From assembly GCA_019649035.1 (NCBI GenBank), contig BMAT01003791.1, positions 152,202-216,201 of the forward strand: 64,000 nucleotides of DNA, in the 5' to 3' direction. The DNA is from Elysia marginata (Eukaryota; Mollusca; Gastropoda; Plakobranchidae). The translations under genes and the position numbers were made by a program. The notes below the pieces were generated by a model. It saw only the letters and a list, made by a program, of their open reading frames with translations, was not told where the DNA came from and did no database searches. This document shows positions 26,976 to 41,400 of this stretch, piece after piece. How positions within the stretch are numbered: the first letter of the stretch is position 1; the number at the start of each line of letters is the position of its first letter.

Positions 26976-27576
26976 TTCTTTCGTTTCAGCGTTATTCAGC
27001 CCTTCAACTGAAGTCAGGTATCATTAGAAAGTGTGATCTCTGACCTCTATTAATATAAAAAAAATCAATGGTCAGTTGAATTGGCGCCGAGCGGTAGGCA
27101 ATCAAAACAAATAACCCCCAACTTGGCATCCCATGCGCACGATCCAAGAATGGGCTCTAAAGTCCAGTGTTTACCCTGTCACAGAGCTGCTTAGGCGATG
27201 GTTGTTGCTATCAAACAAACAGATGTGCGACGAGCACTGCTGAGCCATGGATAGCCTTTGCTTATTTATGCCTTCTGTGTTTCGTTGACCGCTACTTAAG
27301 TTTTATTGAATTTTCATCAATGAATTATCCGAAAATAAGGCTTTACACGATCCTTTTCCATTTCAAATTAAAAAAAACATACATCACAAGTTTTTTCAGT
27401 TCTCGATGTGCCCACTAAGTCGGGGGGAGGCATGTTACAAACTCTCAAATTTACCATCAACAGTATAACACAGCTAGCTCTTTAGAATGATGACATATCT
27501 ATTTTCGTCGCTACTAATGAAATAAAGTAACGATAGAACAGTACACGCTTAGAGTTAGACCTTAAACTGGGCTATG

Positions 27577-28231
27577 TTAACTCACTGACTACTTTCCCCG
27601 CAAACGTTGCGGGATTTTTATTTTTACGGCTGAATACCAGTCTCGCAACCCCTGTGAGATTCAGCTTGCGAATTTTTTTTCCTATGTTAATATCACAACA
27701 GCTGCGGGAAAAGCTACGGCAACCGCTAGCATAGCCACTTAGCTTTTGAATGATATAAACGAAGTTCGTTTAGGACGAATACAACCGGCAGGAGAGCATT
27801 TTTACGACACCTCTAGCAGCTAGCAGTCTTCAGCTGATTCTAAGATGGATTGTTGACAAATTTCTGTTCGGTCAAACTTAGATCTAGATTCTAGACTCTG
27901 ATGATGAAATAGCATTTGAAAGCATTATTGAAGATGATATAGATCCCGATTATGAGCCACCAAAGGGTAAAAGGGCCAAACCTAGTCAGGCCAAAGGTAA
28001 AGGTAAAGTAAATATTTACCTTTTTTTATTTTTTTTGTAAAAAATAAAAAAATTGACAAAGACTCAAAGTTTTTGTTTTATTAGAATCTTTATTATCCTG
28101 ACTAAATATGATACAAATTCCAAAGGTCAAACTTTAATAGCAAAATCACAGTGATTTTTTAAAAATACCTCCGAAATGGCTGGTACACAGGGAATAGACA
28201 GAGTTCAAATAGCTGGTAGTCAGTTAGTTAA
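27577..28231 (+). mobile_element. piggyBac-like element, internally deleted, with transposase N-terminal fragment
   Basis: The segment is bounded by TTAA at 27577-27580 and at 28228-28231. Reading inward, the left end is TTAACTCACTGACTAC and the right end (reverse complement) is TTAACTAACTGACTACC, so the terminal repeats match at nearly every base. TTAA duplication is the hallmark of piggyBac. Inside, 27885-28010 reads as an acidic stretch (SDDEIAFESIIEDDIDPDYE) turning basic (GKRAKPSQAKGKGK), as in N-termini of such transposases. The catalytic core is absent. It sits between the divergent RCC1 and TAF6 genes. Confidence 0.6.
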
Positions 28232-29109
28232 TGTTATGGGTAAGACTGAGTCATTGAAATTATGTCCCGACCTTGACTGTTACTGCACTAAGCCTTCTGC
28301 AAGTACTGTCCTATTGATTCAAGGCATGTCAAGCTCGAATGGATGGTCTTTGTAGACCTTTAATCGATCTGGGGTTGAAAGTTTGTATAAAATAAGTCAA
28401 TGTTTTGAAGATATATATGTAAATTGGTACCACATTTTCATGACTAATAATAGGATGATAATTTACTATGAAATAGGTCTTAGTTGAGAATCGGGTGGCC
28501 TGCAATTACGGACATGAACTTGATGAAGTTGTTTCTCACTCTGAGATCCATATGCCTGATATTGAGCGTGCATTTTAAGAAAAAGGGAGGATAGACCAGT
28601 AGCAAGCTATACTCTTTAATACTTTTAATAGTTCATAGGTACGTCACTAGACTCTCAAGACAGGCCCAAATGCAAGACTAAATGTGGACTTAGAAGATGA
28701 CCAAGCCCCCCCTTGCATTTAATAATATTCAATATATTGTATTTGTAGGCCTCATTTTTTATAAAAATGATGTCACTAGTCTACCGTCTACTTTTCCTAA
28801 TAACCCCAAAAAACCTTTTCTGAAAACAACGAGGTGCTTTGTAAATCTAGCCACAATTAATACATGATTGCCATACATAAATTTTTTTTGCAATCCCATT
28901 AGTTAGCTCCTTAAAAATCTCTTAGGTTTGTGTTTAGCTGGACAATCCTAAAATGAAGTATTTATAGAATGAGAAAAAGTTTTCTCACCACAGAGAATGT
29001 CTGATTGGTTGATTTTTAGCGTCTCTTTTCAACTACAAGGTTATATCAGAGAAGGCGCTTGGGACAATTGAAAGCGTGCTGCCACACTGTGATGTAAGGA
29101 GCGCTTGCA

Positions 29110-29303
29110 TACACCACACCTAGTCACATTATCCTGACACCGGGCCGACCAGACTTAGTATAAATCCATAACGCCAGACATTAGGCGGATCAGCTGCTAA
29201 TACCAATTTTAAAGGCCTTGGTTTGACTCGGCGGGGGATTGAACCCCCACCTCCCGATCTCTGAGCGAGTGTCTTACCGCTAGGCCACAGAGGCAGTGTT
29301 GCA
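29110..29303 (-). mobile_element. tRNA-derived SINE, family S2
   Basis: The minus strand shows a tRNA-like head with an A box (TGGCCTAGCGG) and a B box (GGTTCAATCC). The acceptor stem does not pair, so it is not a functional tRNA gene. A non-tRNA body follows, with AGCTGATCCGCC and TCAGGATAATGTGAC, which may be a conserved SINE central domain. It lies about 150 bases upstream of the TAF6 coding start, within the 5' UTR intron. Confidence 0.65.
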
Positions 29304-29433
29304 GCTGAATACATTAAAAGTGATGACACAAGTTTTAAAGGGGTCAAATTAGGCCACAAAACTTTTGAGATTTTTAAATATATTTCTTAAAGTCACCAAC
29401 AACTAGTTCTTTTTTTTTCTTTTTTAATTACAG

Positions 29434-29453
29434 GAGGTCAATTTGAGTTTGTC
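29434..29453 (+). promoter_or_regulatory. TAF6 5' UTR segment directly before the start codon
   Basis: A T-rich tract ending in ACAG at 29430-29433 is a strong splice acceptor. Only 20 untranslated bases separate it from the TAF6 ATG, so the gene must have at least one upstream non-coding exon. Its position in 25.3-29.4 kb could not be fixed from sequence alone. Confidence 0.6.
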
Positions 29454-32400
29454 ATGGCAAGTGACAAAGAGAGCCGTGTGGCCTCTGTTTTGCCATCAGA
29501 ATCCGTTAAAGTTATTGCAGAGTCTGTCGGAGTGTCTGGGTTAGCTGATGAAGCCTCCTCTTTCTTGGCGGAGGATATTTCATATAGACTCAAACTCATC
29601 ATTCAGGTATGGAAAAATCAAAGCACCCTAAAGTCTGCTCATCTTATAACTTGCTTTTATCTGACCTACCAAGGTGTATACATACATACATTTAGACTTT
29701 ATTTAACATTATAACAATAACAAGTAGCTGTGTAAGTAAATGATAATCTAAACTATCTTTATGCCAACTGTAGAATCAGATTTAGTTAACCATATGTTTG
29801 TTTATTTAGTGGTCTAAGCTTTTACAAGTCACCGCAAGATGATATTTATAGCAATATAAATATGTGTAAGCATATGTGATATATAATCTTAGAAAGTTCT
29901 ATGCTTTTGAAATTTTGAATTTTTCAGGTGTCATGGAAATTAAGGTTCATCTAGGTTTTACATAATTCTCAAAATTTTTTTTTTGCAATTTGATTGGTTT
30001 GTGTTGATGAAGGGTTATGTCATAATACTCATATATATTGTGATGTTGGATTATTGTAAACTCTTATATGAGTGTGATTGTTCTATGATTTGGGGTTCAT
30101 GTTTAATAGAAAGCAAGAGATCTTCCTAACCTTATTTTGAAGGGCCAAGTAATTTTTAAACACATGATTTCTTTCGGTCCTACATTTTTTTTAGAAAGAT
30201 GGCCGTATTGAGGTAGATAAAATGATGATTTGTCTTTCGAAAGAGCCAAAGATCATATTGCTTTGCTGCGTTTGGTCTTTCTTGTTAATATTACTGGTTT
30301 GCCAGTTTTACAGTATAAGATTTGACATATTTTTTTCTCTCTTTTCCCCTTAGGAAGCAGAGAAGCTGAGGCAACATAGCAAAAGGAAAAAATTGACATG
30401 CTCGGACTTTGACTCAGCTTTACAAATGAAAAATATAGAAGTAAGCATATGTCCTTAAAGTTCTTTTGTTGCAATTGCGGATATGGAATTTGAGAGAGGA
30501 TAGTTGATTTTTAAAAAGTGAAATAATAGACTTTGTTAATATGGAATAATTGTACATACCTTTTCAAATTGGTGGTTCAGTTGGCATGATTTTTAAATGT
30601 AAATTCTAGTCAGCATGATATTTTAGTTGAAACTTTCGGAAAGAAAATATTAGATTAGCTTTTCAAACTTGATTTATTTTTATTATCATATAAAAGATTT
30701 GTAGACACTGATGCTCTGAGGGTTTTTCAACAGCCTGTCTATGGAGTATCCAACAGAGAGGGATACGTCCCATTCAGACATGCAAGTGGAGGCGGGCGTG
30801 AGATCTATTTCACTGAGGAAAAAGAGGTTGATTTACACAGCGTCATGGGGGACTCCACACCGAAAATTCCGGTAGATGTTTCACTTAGAGGTAATCCTTG
30901 AATGAAGTGGGTTTTTTTAAATTTGAATTTATTCAAATAATTTAATCTTGAAGATAAAGTTATAGCAGGGATGCAAGCTTTCTGGTTTTTGCAGGGATTC
31001 CGAATTTTAGCAGTAATCTTTAGCCCAGAAAAGGAGAAAACTTGAAAATGAAGACTAAACTGTTAAAGGAAATTGTCATAACTGGTTATGTAAAGAAAAT
31101 CAAACACTTCTTTTGGGTTGTAATGCTGTGAAGGCCCTACTAAAGAGATTTACAGACTTTTTTTAGTTGATCTATCAAAGATTCTCTTGGGGCAGCTGTT
31201 GGTTATCAGATTCAGTGCGGAGCAGAAAACTTTAAGGAGGTGTTTAAATTTTTATGTTATTTTGTGCACAAGGCGCTCGCATCTCGGTTATAGTGTTGGC
31301 AACTGAATGTTGACTTAATACAAGTAAATTACTCTCAATGATATTAGGTTCAGGTGTGATGAGTTTTGTAGAAAGATTAGATAAAATATTGACAGTACAG
31401 TGGGACCTCAGAATTGGGAAACCTGTCAATGGGTGAAATATTTGAAGAAAACAAAATATTTTATTTTTATAAATTACCCTCTTAATCAGGAAGAGGGACC
31501 TGTACACAACTTATAGACTTTTGCATTTGGTGTTCGTTATTGTTTCTCCTCTGTAACAAAGGACTATATCCACGGCATGCTTAGTGAGCAAGCTTATGAC
31601 ATCCAAAAAGACCTTTCAACTTTAATAAATGAAGGAAAAATGTTATCGGTCCTTTTGGAAATCTATCAGTTGCGATGGAAAACCTATCAGCCTATTGAGG
31701 CACTTACAAGTAAATTCAAACATTGAATTAAACAATATTATTGTTTGTACATCTGTAGCTCAAAGAAGGAAGAAATTGGTTACCGTACATGAATGACATT
31801 TCAAATTAAACATGGATTTGGTTATTTTGGGTCTAATTGTTTTGTTATTTTTCAATAGGGACTTTATGCCATTTTTTTTGTTGTAAGTCCCCACATTATA
31901 TGTAGATCTATGCAAAAATCATGTTGGTGAGGAGTGAGTGAAAAAAAAATTGGCCTTCAAAGACCAAGCTCAGTTTTACCATATCCTTAAGTTTGCTCTT
32001 TTTTGTTTTGTTGATGTTTTTTACTTTTTTTTTCTTTTTATCTTAAAGCCCATTGGTTATGTATAGACGGTATACAGCCATCTCTTCCTGAGAATCCTCC
32101 ACCTGCTACTAAAGAGCTACAGAAGCAAGAGATTTTGGACACATCTCTCAAGCAAACTGCTGGACCAAACCGTCTAGGTCAAAAAAGGTCCCATCCAGAT
32201 TCTTCCGGCAAACATAAACATAGCCACCATCAAAAACACAAAGATCTTGTCAAATTGAAAAACCTGGCAACCCATGAGCTTTCTGTGGTAAGTAATTGTC
32301 ATTTTGTTTGATAACAATAGACACCTTATTGCAGTCGCAATGAAGAGTAGAAGCGGCTTTAGTGATGAATTACCGACTGCTGGTCATTATATTTTAACAG

Positions 32401-35400
32401 GTGCTAGCATAATTCAAGCTGATTAGATAAAGGACTTTTTAAAATAACAATCTTTGATCTATGTCTTACTTTGATTAAGTAAAGATAATTGACGTACTTA
32501 ACTTTTGCTGTTTTAATTCACTGGAAATTAAACCTTTATTTTCCAATACATGTATTAACTTTATTTGTGGACTGATTGTTCCATTCTAGAACCTTCAGTG
32601 GTAAGGGTTTGATGAAAAAAAAATTTTTAGAGTGGTTGATCTTTTGATAACCCACATAGATGAAAAGTGCTATTCATGCCTTGTTGGGTTTTTTTGGTGG
32701 AAGAAGACCAAAAGTCTGCATTTTCTATGTATTCCTAGGAACAACAATATTACTACAAGGAAATAACTGAAAGCTGTGTTGGACCAGATGAGCAGAAGCG
32801 AGCGGTGAGAATCTTTTTTTTTTTTGAACTTCAAAATTTTAAGTTAACTAACATTTTATAACTTTAGAAGGGCGTTTTAATCAATGTTGAAACTGGTTGT
32901 TTTTCTATTTTATGACTTGTTTGTTTTTTGCTTTTTTTATGCAACTGACGTAGCCGTGGGTTAATACAAAATCTGTATTTTTTTCTGATAGATAAGATAC
33001 AAAATGAAATAGATTTGCAAATTTTTGCGTTTTTTTTATGGATATATATGTCTCATTTTGCCCTGAAACTGGTCAGTACAGAAAAGAAACTTGAAAGGAA
33101 CTTGTAAAAAATAATGACTCTTTAAATTTTTAATGACAAGCAAACTTTCTCGAAATGCCTGCTGCTGTCTTTTCATGACGCAGGAAGCTCTTCAAAGTTT
33201 GCAGCAGGACCCAGGACTCCACCAGATGCTGCCTAGATTTGTTGCCTTTGCCGCTGAGGGGGTCAAAATCAACGTCGTACAGAATAACCTTGCTTTGCTC
33301 ATATACCTGATGCGTATGGTCAAATCTCTGCTAGACAATCAGACTGTCTATCTAGATAAATATGTAAGCATTTCTTTTGTATGCTTTTCGTCCAAATGTA
33401 AGCCTGTTTCATTTTATTATTCCAGCTGGGATGAAGAGTAAGAAAATATTTAAATATATTTAAATAAAAGGAGACATTAAATATTTTTTTTTAATCTAAG
33501 TGAAACCAAAAAAATTGTTTGGAGAAAGGAACAGAAGAAAGTGCAAAATATAAAGTTGGTTGCAGGCAATACTTATCAAGTTTGGTATATGGATTTAGCA
33601 AAATAAGTGAATTGCTCAAACGTAGTGATCTATAGTTTAAGAACAGTCCAGTCTGGATATTATGAACCTCATGGGAACAATTTAACTTTAGCTTTCTTGC
33701 ATTTTGACATATCAGTATAATTCATGAAAAAGAAATAAGATTGCAAATGAAAGCATAGCTCAAATCAAACAAGTATTTAAATTATCCAGGTTTAAGGTAC
33801 CTGGACTCAGTTATACTGCAACAGATCATTTTATTTGCTGGTTTTGATTTTAATTGTATAATTTCAGTTACATGACTTGCTCCCTGCTGTGACAACGTGT
33901 GTTGTGAGTCGGCAGCTCTGTCTGAGACCAGATATGGACAACCACTGGGCCCTTCGAGATTTTGCTGCGAGGCTTGTAGCTCAGATATGCAGGTAGCTAC
34001 CACACTTGTCATGTCTCTATTCAGAGGACCTTGGATCCAACAAATTTCCTGGGAAAATTGACAAAGTTTGTTGAAAGCAAGGTCTCTATAGAGTTGCCCA
34101 AACAAAACAAATAAAGTGAAAAATAGATCTACACTATTTAGCAACCTTGTAAGTGTATTCTATCTTTAAAAATAGAAAAAATAGAACAAACTAAGTAGCT
34201 TTGCAAAACTGAGTCTGATGTATTGCAGCCTCTCCTCTCCTCTCTCTCTCTCNNNNNNNNNNNNNNNNNNNNNNNNNNNNNNNNNNNNNNNNNNNNNNNN
34301 NNNNNNNNNNNNNNNNNNNNNNNNNNCCTCTCTCCCTCTCTCTCCCTATCTCTCTCTCTCTCTTTCTCTCTGATAGCTGAATCACTGATGATGGGACTGA
34401 CATAAGAGAAAAATAGGCTAAGAAAAGAACTACCTTTGTTTCAGTTTCACTTCTACTGTTTTAGTTAGTTGAAAAGGGAAGGGGGGGGGGGTTCAAAACA
34501 AAAGAAAAACAGGACTTTCTTACAGTTTGTTGAATGTATGAGTTCATTCAGTCCAAAGTTGTTGGATCCACTGCATAAAAAACATGCATCTAATTTATGT
34601 CCTTTTAATAGATATATTTGTTTTGGAGTTATTTATTATATATTCACTCAATAAGTGATATTCCTTTTCTTGGAAACTACTTAATGCGAAGATGAGAAAA
34701 GGCAAATCAAAATATTTCAGGAGCAAAGTTTGAAGTTGCATGGTGCATTTTAAAAAAAGTTATTTTTCTTATTGTAGATAATTATTTTGATATTGAAATT
34801 TTTATTGAAAATGGAAAATGTTACAAATTCCATAATAGATGACAATATGAGATAAATTTCTCATGCATAAAATATATAATTATAATAGTTTATTTATTCA
34901 TAGAAGGCTCAAAATCGACTAAAACAGTGCTTTGTGGCGCTAATTACATTGTAGAATAAAGTTACCTTAGATAAAACAATTTTTTTTTCAGAGTAACCCA
35001 TCATATGCGATAGTCATTTAAAGGAACAAATTTCAGAACGGTAGCAATTGTGGAAACTGTCTACGATTAGTGGGCAAGCTTAAATTTCTAGTCAAAGGCA
35101 TATTCTCTAGTGTTGCACGAGGACCCATTATATATATCCAGGGCAAATCAGGCTAAGTATGATATTGTACATAGTGAGTCATAACAGTTTATAAAAGTCT
35201 AATTTGTGCCCTTGCAGATTTTGAGAAAAAAAAACAATTCTAGCTTTTATATGTGCTGAGACTTAATTTTAAAGCAAAAAGAAATGGTTTATTGTATAGC
35301 AAAGTTATTTGTTTAAAGGGCTCCAAGCCAAAACTAGTCTGATTGAGCAACTTGTGCCTGATTCACCCTGCGGTAGCCTCTCATATCATTTCATGCATTT

Positions 35401-38400
35401 TTTGGATTTTGTAATATTACTATATTATGTCTCTCAAATTCAAAAGAAAGCAAAAATTGAAGAATTTGATTTGATTGCTTTTGTTTGCTTTGACGATTTT
35501 CAAAGGAAAACAAAATTCCTCTTTAAATATGTTTTACCCAGTCTGAAAAAGTAGATGTTGTAAACAGTTGGATAAGAGTAATGTAGACCATAATGTGTTG
35601 GCAAAACATCAATTTGGTTCTTATTCACTTGGTTTTCAGAAACTACAGCAACAACACAAACAACGTACAGGCAAGAATTACAAAAAAGTTTAGCAAAGCA
35701 ATTCAGAGTGAGAAGGTGGCTCTTTCTACCCAGTACGGTGCTCTTGCTGGTTTGGGGGAGCTAGGTACAGAGGTAGGTTGGTGTTTGTTTTTTTGTCTTG
35801 CCACGAGTCTTTATAGTTAAAGTGTCACAATGTTCACATTTAAGAATGTCATTCTTTTGAGCAATGAGTTTATCTCATCTCTTAAAAAATTGTTCTTCAT
35901 AAAGGAATTATATTCTTGTCCCATTGAAAATGGTGGGGGGAAAAGAGAATCTAAAATAAGATCCTGTCAAAGACCATCACTTTCATATTTTTAAAATTAA
36001 ATGTAGTACAGTCGGACCCGTTTAATCGGGAAATTTCGGGAGAAGGCATCTTTTCCCGATTATACAGGTTTTCCCGATTTTCCGGGTCTTTGCATTTTTT
36101 ATTAAAAATTGGACCTCTCGTGGAAATAAATGTAAAACTCAGGCAGAGAGAGAGAGAGAACAGAGAGAGACAGACAGAGTAAGAGAGAGAGGGAAGGAAG
36201 AGATGGAGACATAGTCAGAGAGAGAGAGAGAGAAGTTAAAAGACGGAGGAGAGAAGGAAGAGTGTTTGTGGGTGTAAGGTGGAAAGAGAGAGAGAGAGGG
36301 GGGGGAGGGTTAGATAGATGGAGAGAAAGTGTTTGTGAGTAAGAAAAAGAATAAGAGTAGGGAGGTCAACATTTTACAATTTTACAAAACAAACACAGAA
36401 AATAGTGCTCTTTCTTTAAAACCCATTTTGTTTGCACCATGTTTGGCACGTGTCTACCATCTGCCAGATTACCCATTAGATCAAACACAGCTTGACCAAT
36501 GTCTACCTGGAATGAACTGACCCGTGAGACTGCCGCGTGGCAGTTAGACTTCTCGAAGCCCCTCCAAAGCATCTTGCTAAACGTCGCCTAAGCACAGAGC
36601 AAACATTTATCGATTACCTGTGTGCTAATTCATTCATAATGCATGAGTGATGCGCTTTCCCTATGTCTAGACCGCAAATAACATGCCGTCAACACTTGAT
36701 ATTGACAGTCATTTACGGATTTTTTTCCCGATTAGGCGGGTAAAATTTCCCGATTTCACGATGACTTTAGATAGAAAAAATTCCGTTCCCTGGGATTTTT
36801 CCCGATTTCACAGAAATTCCCAATTTCGCGTTTCCCGATTTCGCGGGTCCGACTGTACTTAAAGACCTGCTTGCAAGTAACCTTCTGCAATATTACACTG
36901 AATTTAGAGCACAACTTCTGCTCTTCAAAGCCTTCTAGAGAGTTGCCGTTGCCTTTTGTTACTCTGTCGTTCTAATGATTCCAAAGCTCTAAGAGTCTCA
37001 GTCGTTTTCAGTTTTTTTTTTCCATGGACATTTACAACCCTATTATGAGTCTGTAGAGTCATGTTGTGGTTGTGACTGAGGATGGCTATGTTTTAAATAA
37101 AACTTGAAGTATGTGTTTGTTATTTCATAATGTCTTCTTTTTAAAAAAAACTTCTTCCTGGTAAACAATGAGTACCCATCAATAGGAGAGATTGTTATTT
37201 GTTGATAAGAAGTATAGAATATAAAGTCCACATAACCACAGATGTAGGAGGAGGATTTCATTTATCTATGAGATTAAGACTAAATGAAGGATCACTTAAA
37301 ACTTCTATTTCTTCAGTTTGCTAGACTATTTCACATTATTTAATATGCATTTCTGTGTAAATTGTTACAATCTGTATTTGTAACTTATTTTACTGAATTA
37401 ATTATTATCTCAAACTTTGTACATGCCCATAGCATATTGTGTAAGATGACAAATGGTTTTTAGCTGAAGATTATGAATAGAGTCTCGTTTGTTTAACCAG
37501 CAAGGATTAAATTTTGTAGAATACTAGAGTTGAGTCCATATACCTTGAACCTGGATATTTTCAATGTTTGCTTCATTTGGACTATAATAAGGTGATGGAT
37601 TTTAATCTTGTTTTGAAATGGTTTTGGATAATTTGAATTTAAATTTTGTTCCCATGGGTTTTCAAATACCCAAACTAGGGTGTGTGTCATCTATTATGGA
37701 ATTCTCAAATTACTTCTCGGATATAATAGCAATTCAACTTGAAAAATATTACCTGCATATCTAGGTTGTGCACCAAAGCAGATGTAAACAGAGTTCAGTT
37801 TGATCCTACAGGTTGTGAAGTCATCCCTGCTGCCATACATCTGCATGCTGGGAGACAGAATGAAGTATGTTAATGAAGGGTCAGCATTAAACAGCATTGA
37901 CAAGATTGCAGCTGAGCATATCAAGAAACAACTCATAGTAAGTTTATATCCTTAGCATCCCCGGCCTTTAGAATTGATTTTTTTACAACAAATATGGTGT
38001 GGTTTTTATGGAAATGTTTTTTTTATTTTTCTTATATGTGAGTGAAAGCTTATTGATGAATTTAAGCTGGGCATATCAAGACATCACTAGGTTGAAGTAA
38101 GTATATATCTTAGGGGCCTCCTGGCAGAGTGGTTTGCTCGTTGGACTGAAGATCTGGAGGTCACGGGTTCGATTTCCGACCATGCCATGTTGCAATTGCC
38201 TTCAGAAAGCAATTTACTCTAACTTTCCTCAGTCCACCCACCTATAAAATGAGTACCCAGCTACAGGCAATTCTTGAATTTGTGATATGCGCCTACAACA
38301 CTCTGCATATGGGTTAAAAGTGGCTTTTAAATGTGCAGGTCTGCTGGGGCATTAGTGGTGCTGCTCTTTGGCATCACAGTTACTCTGAGTAATAAAGCCA

Positions 38401-41400
38401 AATTCCCCGAAAGGGATGAATATAGTGTATAAAATAAAAAAGAAATAAAAATAAAGATCGTGATGGATGGCTTTGAAAGATTCCAAAGATGCAAGTGGTT
38501 TGTGCTTAAAAAGCAGGAAAATTTTACACTCTATAGATGCTTCTATAGAGCTTTTGATGGGCCAATCAGGAATGCGATTTCAGGAGAAATCTTGCAGTTC
38601 TTGGCTTTAAGGCAGCCAAGGTGTAAGCGCATTTTTTTCTTCTAGTTTTCATTTGTTTTGTTTCCTTCAAACTACTTAGTTTTGCCTTGATAATTTATCA
38701 TTATTGACATTTGAAATTTAAAACAATAAACCAACTTACTTTTGTAGGTTGAACACTCATCAGCCAAAGCAATATCTTTTGTTTGTTCACTATTTTGAAA
38801 GCCTGAATTCTCTATAATAACTATTTTTATGGAATATTGGCTCTGTATTAGATGCTTTCAATGTTTCATACACATTTTTTCTTTGTAAAACTAAAAGCCT
38901 AATTCCTACATAAGCCATTTTGTGTGGAGTGAAAGAGAAAACGGAAAGTCAAAAGCGACTGATTGCCGCTATTCAAGCAAACCGTTGCACGTTGGTCTTC
39001 TTTACCCATGAAAATGAACTGACACTGGTTTCATTAAGAGCTATCTCAATCGTGTCAGTTTGCTTTGTAGTAGCAAAAAATAAAAACACAATGGCTACCT
39101 TTTGGTGTTTTAAGTGAAAAAATTATAGCTTTTCAGTTTCTAGATCTACAATTATGTTTGATAAAAATTTTGTATGAAGGCCTAGAAATTTAACAGCTTG
39201 TTTTAATCTTGGGGAAATAGATTTTTTCAACATTATCCATAATGTATCTAGTGATTTTTCTTCCTTATTCATTTAAGACTTATATAAATGATATTGGTTG
39301 TTACGTTTACCAGCAACGTGTCTGTGAATTGCGAAAGACCTGTCTAACATTCTATGGTTGTAAACAATAGGTGTTGTTTATTATCCTATTTTATGTCAAT
39401 TTTACATATGTTAATGTACAATACAAAAAATATTTTTTCTTAATGTATCAAAGATAAAGAAGATTGCCGCATGTATAACATTGAAAAAGACAACGTAGCT
39501 TAGATAAATTGAATGTCTGTTTGCAAAATATGCAAACATTACATTAAAAATCTCTGCAATTTTTACTTAAAATGGATTAAGGTAAATACTCTTTAAATTA
39601 TATAAGTCTAAGTCAATTTAAAAAAAAAAAAAAGAAGTATTCTGTTGTCGGTAACGCTGAGACGCAAAGAAAGTATTATTTTTAGGTCTTGAGTTAGACG
39701 CGACCTTTCAACCAGGATCGATAACTTATTTTCCTGCTAATCTCGTTCCCGATTAAATCAGATAGATGCAACTGTCTACTATGATCTACAGAGCTATACA
39801 AATCAAAAGAAGTGTTTAATTCTCTATGAATTTCAAATGAAGGTTTTCTTTAACATTTTGTGCTTTTTTAGCCAAAAAAAAATGCTAAAAATCAAAGTTC
39901 CTGCAAAAATCAGAAAACTTACATTCCTGAGATTCTTTATGGTTTAGAAAAAGGTCTGTTTTCTTTTTTTTTTTTTTTTTTTTTTATAACAAAAACATAG
40001 ATCAAGATGTTTTCTCATTTGCTTCAATTAAGTATAAAGAATTAATTTCTCGATTTCATTTCATTGTCACCAGAAATATCTGCCTCCTGTGCTCAAGTCT
40101 TTCCACAACAGTTCAGAGTCAGTAGAGGAGTTTAACGTGGCCTATGGGTATCTCGGACCTTTCCTGTACTCTATGTTTCTACAGAAAGAGAAAGGCTTGA
40201 CATCTGCAGGGGCCATGCAGACATTGGCGACACCGGCCAGGTCCACCTTACAACTAAGTCAGGTGAATATACCAATCATCTTAATTGAAAAAAAAATAAT
40301 CTGAGTCTGTGAAAGGGAAAGGGAGGGGCTAGGGTGTTGGCATGACTGTCATGATTGTTGAACGGCGAAGTTAGCACACAAATCACTACAAGTGCAAACT
40401 TGAGACGCGTTACTTAGGTGTTTACAAGTGTAGGGCTAACAATTTTTGCTTAGTCACTGCCATAGCTCCGCTGACTAAGAGTGCTGTTATAGCAGAATAG
40501 AAAGCTGCTGGTGCCGTTACAATAGTAAAAGTGTATTGGTTTTTAATATAAGAAAAAAGGGGCTGTTACAACTGGAGTTGCTGTTAAAACAGTAGGTGTT
40601 ATGTATGGACTTCACTATATTTGGGGTGTAGTGGGGGAGGAGACAGCAGCATGTTTTGAGAAAAAACTTGATTATTACATTTCGTTTTTCAGTTTTACTT
40701 TTTTACTGACTTAAAAAAAAAAAAAGAAATTATTTAAGCCTTTTGGGTAGTTTGATTTTTTTTTTTTTTCAAATTAAAAAGAAAAAAGCAAAAACAAAGA
40801 AAAACATAAACCTGAAGAGTTAACAAGTAACGAAAGCATCAGAGAGTGTTAATTTTGTACGCTCTATGGTGATATTTACAAACATGTAAATGTTAAGGTA
40901 ATCTTAACGGCGTAACAGAATGGTAGAGGTATCAAGGATGTACATGAAATAAAATTATAATAGAGTTAATTACCTACGCTCTAAGGTAATATAATTATGT
41001 ATACAGTAATATTAAATTTATAGTAGAATTTTAATTGTAATAAAAATAGTGTCTCAGGAAATAGTTACTGCAGTAGTAAAAAGTTTCCATGGTCATTGGA
41101 AAAATCAAGTTCAATATTCAAATTCATATTCAAGAGTAATAATCATAATGTTCGTGACACCAGAGCTCGTAACAGGGTGGTTTGAATTTTATTGTGTTTT
41201 TTTATGAGAATACAATTATTAAATATAGATTCTTTCTTAAAAATAAGAGTTCAGATATATATTTGTGATGTGGAGAAGCCCAGGGGGCCTTACTCTAGCT
41301 TGTCATAGAAAATTAACTTGCTACGCAGTTGTTGAGGTTCAATTCTCTTGACTCAATGGATGCCTTTAGTGGATTTTTCTTCTTTTCCTTACTACTTTCA

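Noticed and set aside
29230-29300. Apparent tRNA gene on the minus strand
   Set aside because: A and B boxes are present, but the acceptor-stem halves do not pair and a non-tRNA body follows. It is the head of a SINE.
34191-34405. ORFs spanning the N gap
   Set aside because: They consist of unknown residues and TC-repeat translation.
35309-35554. 81-codon open frame in TAF6 intron 7
   Set aside because: TAF6 exons 7 and 8 join in phase without it, and no convincing acceptor precedes it in frame.
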